A stretch of DNA of 7,106 nucleotides from Succinivibrionaceae bacterium (GTDB lineage: Bacteria; Pseudomonadota; Gammaproteobacteria; Enterobacterales; Succinivibrionaceae). The stretch lies in NCBI GenBank assembly GCA_003477345.1, contig DMTG01000109.1, positions 1-7,106 on the forward strand, in the 5' to 3' direction. The position numbers and the translations under genes are program-made. The notes below the pieces were generated by a model. The model searched no databases and was not told the origin of the DNA. It was given only the letters and a program-made list of their open reading frames with translations. Shown here piece by piece: positions 4,821-7,106 of this stretch (positions within the stretch are counted from its first letter, which is position 1; every line of letters begins with the position of its first letter).

Positions 4821-6815
4821 ATGTCAGAGTACAGAGAATTAGCTAATGCCTTACGTGCACTAAGCATGGACGGAGTTCAGAAAGCCAAGTCAGGACATCC
4901 TGGTGCCCCAATGGGTATGGCAGATATGGCAGAGGCCCTTTGGCGTGGTTTTATGCATCACAATCCAAAGAATCCTAGCTGGGCAAACCGTGACAGATTT
5001 GTGCTGTCTAACGGACATGCTTCCATGCTTATTTATTCCTTGCTGCATTTAACAGGGTATGACATATCTATTGAAGACTTAAAGAATTTCCGTCAGCTGG
5101 ATTCTAAGACTCCAGGTCACCCTGAACACGGTGAGGTTCCTGGTGTTGAAACTACCACAGGACCTCTTGGTCAGGGTATCGGCAATGCTGTAGGTATGGC
5201 CATGGCAGAGCAGATGCTGGCAACTGAATTCAACCGTGACGGTTATGATATTGTTGATCACTACACCTATGTATTCTTAGGTGACGGCTGCCTGATGGAA
5301 GGTATTTCCCACGAAGCCTGCTCACTTGCCGGAACCTTAGGCCTTGGAAAGCTTATTGCATTATATGATTCAAACGGAATTTCCATTGACGGTAAGGTAG
5401 AAAACTGGTTTGCAGATGATACCCGCAAGCGTTTTGAAGGCTATCACTGGCAGGTTCTGGAAGTAGACGGCAATGACGGCGAGCAGGTCCGTAAAGCCAT
5501 CGAAGAGGCAAAAGCTGAAAAGAGCAAGCCAAGCATCATTATCTGTCATACCAAGATAGGCTTTGGCTCGCCTAATAAAGAAGGTACTGCTGCATCTCAC
5601 GGCGCACCACTTGGTGATGATGAGATCAAGCTTACCCGCGAGAAACTCGGCTGGAAGTACGGTCCTTTCGAAATCCCTGAAGACATTTACAAGAAGTGGA
5701 ATGCAGTAGAGCAGGGTGCCAAGTATGAAAAAGAGTGGAATGAGCTGTTTGCCAAATACCGTGCTGCCTATCCTGATTTAGCTGCAGAATTTGAGCGCCG
5801 CATGAAGGGCGATCTGCCTGCTGACTTTGAACAGAAGGCAAATGCCTGGATTCACGATCTGCAGAAGCAGCCTGATCCAAAGGTTGCCACCAGAAAAGCA
5901 GGTCAGATTGCCTTAGATTTCTTCGGAGCGCTTCTGCCAGAACTGGCCGGCGGTTCTGCCGATCTGGCTCCATCCAATCTTACAGTCAACAAATCTTCAA
6001 AAGACTTCCTGCCGCATAAGCTCAACGGTAACTATGTTCACTGGGGCGTAAGAGAGTTTGAGATGGCTGCTGCAATGAACGGCATGTATCTGCACGGCGG
6101 ACTGCGTCCATACGGCGGAACCTTCCTGATTTTCTCAGATTATGCCAAGAATGCACTGCGTATGGCAGCCCTGATGAAAATCCCTACAATGTTCGTTTTT
6201 ACGCGCGACTCTATCGGTGTAGGCGAAGATGGTCCAACCCATCAGCCAATCGAGCAGACCGCATCTCTGCGTATTCTGCCTAACTTTGATGAATGGCGTC
6301 CTTGTGATCTGGTAGAAACTGCTGCCGCATGGACCTATATGATCGAGAGAAAGGATGGCCCTAGTGCTGTTGTTCTTACCCGTCAGGGCTTAGAGCAGAT
6401 GCCTCGTACAGATGCTCAGGTAGATGAAATCCGCAAGGGCGGCTATATTCTGCGTGACTGTGCTGGTGATCCAGAGCTAATTCTGATTGCAACCGGCTCT
6501 GAAGTTGCCCTGGCATTCCATGCTGCTGAACAGTTAGAAAAGGAAGGCCGCAAGGTTCGTGTAGTTTCCATGCCATCTACTGACGTATTTGATCGCCAGA
6601 GCGATGAGTACAGGGAAAAGGTTCTGCCTAAATCCTGCAGAGCACGCGTTGCAGTAGAGGCAGGCATGAGCACTACCTGGTACAAGTATGTCGGCTTAGA
6701 CGGCAAGGTTGTAGGCTTAGATCACTACGGTGCTTCTGCTCCTGCTGGCAAGTTATTCGAGAAATTCGGATTTACAGTCGACAATGTAGTAAAGGTAGCA
6801 AAGAGCGTACTTTAG
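4821..6815 (+). CDS. tkt: Transketolase
   Basis: Transketolase transfers two-carbon ketol units between sugar phosphates (xylulose 5-phosphate to ribose 5-phosphate or erythrose 4-phosphate) using thiamine diphosphate and a divalent metal, in the cytoplasm. The 664 residues match the usual length (about 663 in E. coli TktA). The thiamine-binding half shows SGHPGAP with His26, SNGHASM with His66, His100, the metal-binding GDGCLMEG (Asp155) with Asn185, and SHGAPLG with His260. The second half shows Arg358, Ser385, the catalytic glutamate Glu412 in [18 protein letters not shown] with Asp470 and His474, and LTRQ with Arg521; a transketolase C-terminal domain follows. Position 462 is Arg (TRDSIG), where E. 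coli TktA has the substrate-phosphate contact His461. The gene follows the DUF945 gene by 34 bases and is probably cotranscribed with it. It complements the transaldolase upstream. Confidence 0.97.
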   Translation: MSEYRELANALRALSMDGVQKAKSGHPGAPMGMADMAEALWRGFMHHNPKNPSWANRDRFVLSNGHASMLIYSLLHLTGYDISIEDLKNFRQLDSKTPGHPEHGEVPGVETTTGPLGQGIGNAVGMAMAEQMLATEFNRDGYDIVDHYTYVFLGDGCLMEGISHEACSLAGTLGLGKLIALYDSNGISIDGKVENWFADDTRKRFEGYHWQVLEVDGNDGEQVRKAIEEAKAEKSKPSIIICHTKIGFGSPNKEGTAASHGAPLGDDEIKLTREKLGWKYGPFEIPEDIYKKWNAVEQGAKYEKEWNELFAKYRAAYPDLAAEFERRMKGDLPADFEQKANAWIHDLQKQPDPKVATRKAGQIALDFFGALLPELAGGSADLAPSNLTVNKSSKDFLPHKLNGNYVHWGVREFEMAAAMNGMYLHGGLRPYGGTFLIFSDYAKNALRMAALMKIPTMFVFTRDSIGVGEDGPTHQPIEQTASLRILPNFDEWRPCDLVETAAAWTYMIERKDGPSAVVLTRQGLEQMPRTDAQVDEIRKGGYILRDCAGDPELILIATGSEVALAFHAAEQLEKEGRKVRVVSMPSTDVFDRQSDEYREKVLPKSCRARVAVEAGMSTTWYKYVGLDGKVVGLDHYGASAPAGKLFEKFGFTVDNVVKVAKSVL

Positions 6816-6836
6816 TATCTAGTCTGAAAAAGTTAA

Positions 6837-6870
6837 TAAGCTAAATTCTATTTATATTTAGGTTAGCTTA
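6837..6870 (+). repeat. Inverted repeat after transketolase
   Basis: TAAGCTAA (6837-6844) and TTAGCTTA (6863-6870) form a perfect 8-bp stem around an 18-base loop, only four bases before the terminator stem. The inner CTAAAT (6841-6846) can pair alternatively with ATTTAG (6856-6861). It has no T-tract of its own and may protect the 3' end of the mRNA. Confidence 0.45.
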
Positions 6871-6874
6871 AGAT

Positions 6875-6925
6875 AAAAAATGCATCATTTATTTGCTGTT
6901 GGCATGTAAAAGATGCATTTTTTTT
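6875..6925 (+). terminator. Rho-independent terminator of the DUF945-tkt operon
   Basis: AAAAAATGCATC (6875-6886) and GATGCATTTTTT (6912-6923) are perfect 12-base complements around a 25-base loop, with eight Ts in a row at 6918-6925. The A-run on the left makes it potentially bidirectional. The large loop and the modest 6-bp GC-containing core (TGCATC/GATGCA) make it weaker than the terminator at 3392-3418. Confidence 0.75.
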
Positions 6926-7106
6926 ATGTAAGAAAAAAAATTTTTAAAAAAGCCTGTCCTAATAATTTTTTCATTAATTCACAAAAAAGTTATAAATATC
7001 ACAATATAAAATATATTTTAAAGAAAGTTTTTATATTCTAGCCTTTAACGCATTTTTATTATCTAGCGTCCTGTATAAGACAATACTTTGTTTGTGCGAC
7101 TATTTT
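6926..7106. other. AT-rich flank without a recognisable gene
   Basis: I see no open frame with a ribosome binding site, no tRNA and no strong dyad here. Long A and T runs dominate. It probably belongs to the upstream or downstream region of a gene beyond the right edge. Confidence 0.5.

Noticed and set aside
5632..5973. 113-codon minus-strand open frame inside transketolase
   Set aside because: Antisense shadow of conserved tkt codons, with no recognisable domain or leader.

Overview
The window reads as ordinary chromosomal core metabolism of an anaerobic, succinate-forming gammaproteobacterium. FrdA and FrdB closely follow the Escherichia coli fumarate reductase subunits, the intergenic DNA is strongly AT-rich, and a short (216-residue) transaldolase, a YdgA-like DUF945 protein and a transketolase lie next door. 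I infer the Succinivibrionaceae (Succinivibrio, Succinatimonas or Anaerobiospirillum type), but the lineage comes from resemblance and context and is not proven here.

Left third, minus strand (1-2048): the start of frdB (cut by the window edge) and the complete frdA, arranged frdA then frdB with a one-base stop/start overlap. They encode the iron-sulfur and flavin subunits of fumarate reductase, the terminal step of anaerobic fumarate respiration that yields succinate. frdC and frdD would be expected beyond the left edge.

Centre (2049-2712): a 664-base divergent intergenic region with no convincing gene. It holds the frdA leader (two abutting dyads just upstream of a GTG start), several short inverted repeats, a terminator-like hairpin near 2513-2543, and the putative transaldolase promoter with LacI-family-like and CRP-like sequences. 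A small RNA could be hidden here, but I cannot prove one.

Right two thirds, plus strand (2713-6925): a transaldolase gene ending in a clear Rho-independent terminator; then a probable two-gene operon, a membrane-anchored DUF945 protein followed 34 bases later by transketolase, ending in a second hairpin and T-tract. The transaldolase carries the Glu and Phe active-site residues expected of a true transaldolase rather than a fructose-6-phosphate aldolase. With transketolase it supplies the non-oxidative pentose phosphate pathway, which interconverts C3-C7 sugar phosphates. Nearby fumarate reductase then serves as the electron sink of the same fermentation. The role of the DUF945 protein is unknown.

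The last 181 bases (6926-7106) are very AT-rich and I see no gene there. I found no mobile element, CRISPR array, tRNA or rRNA, and no convincing new multi-gene system. The points most worth a second look are the structured leaders of frdA and of the DUF945-tkt operon, and the unexplained intergenic region.
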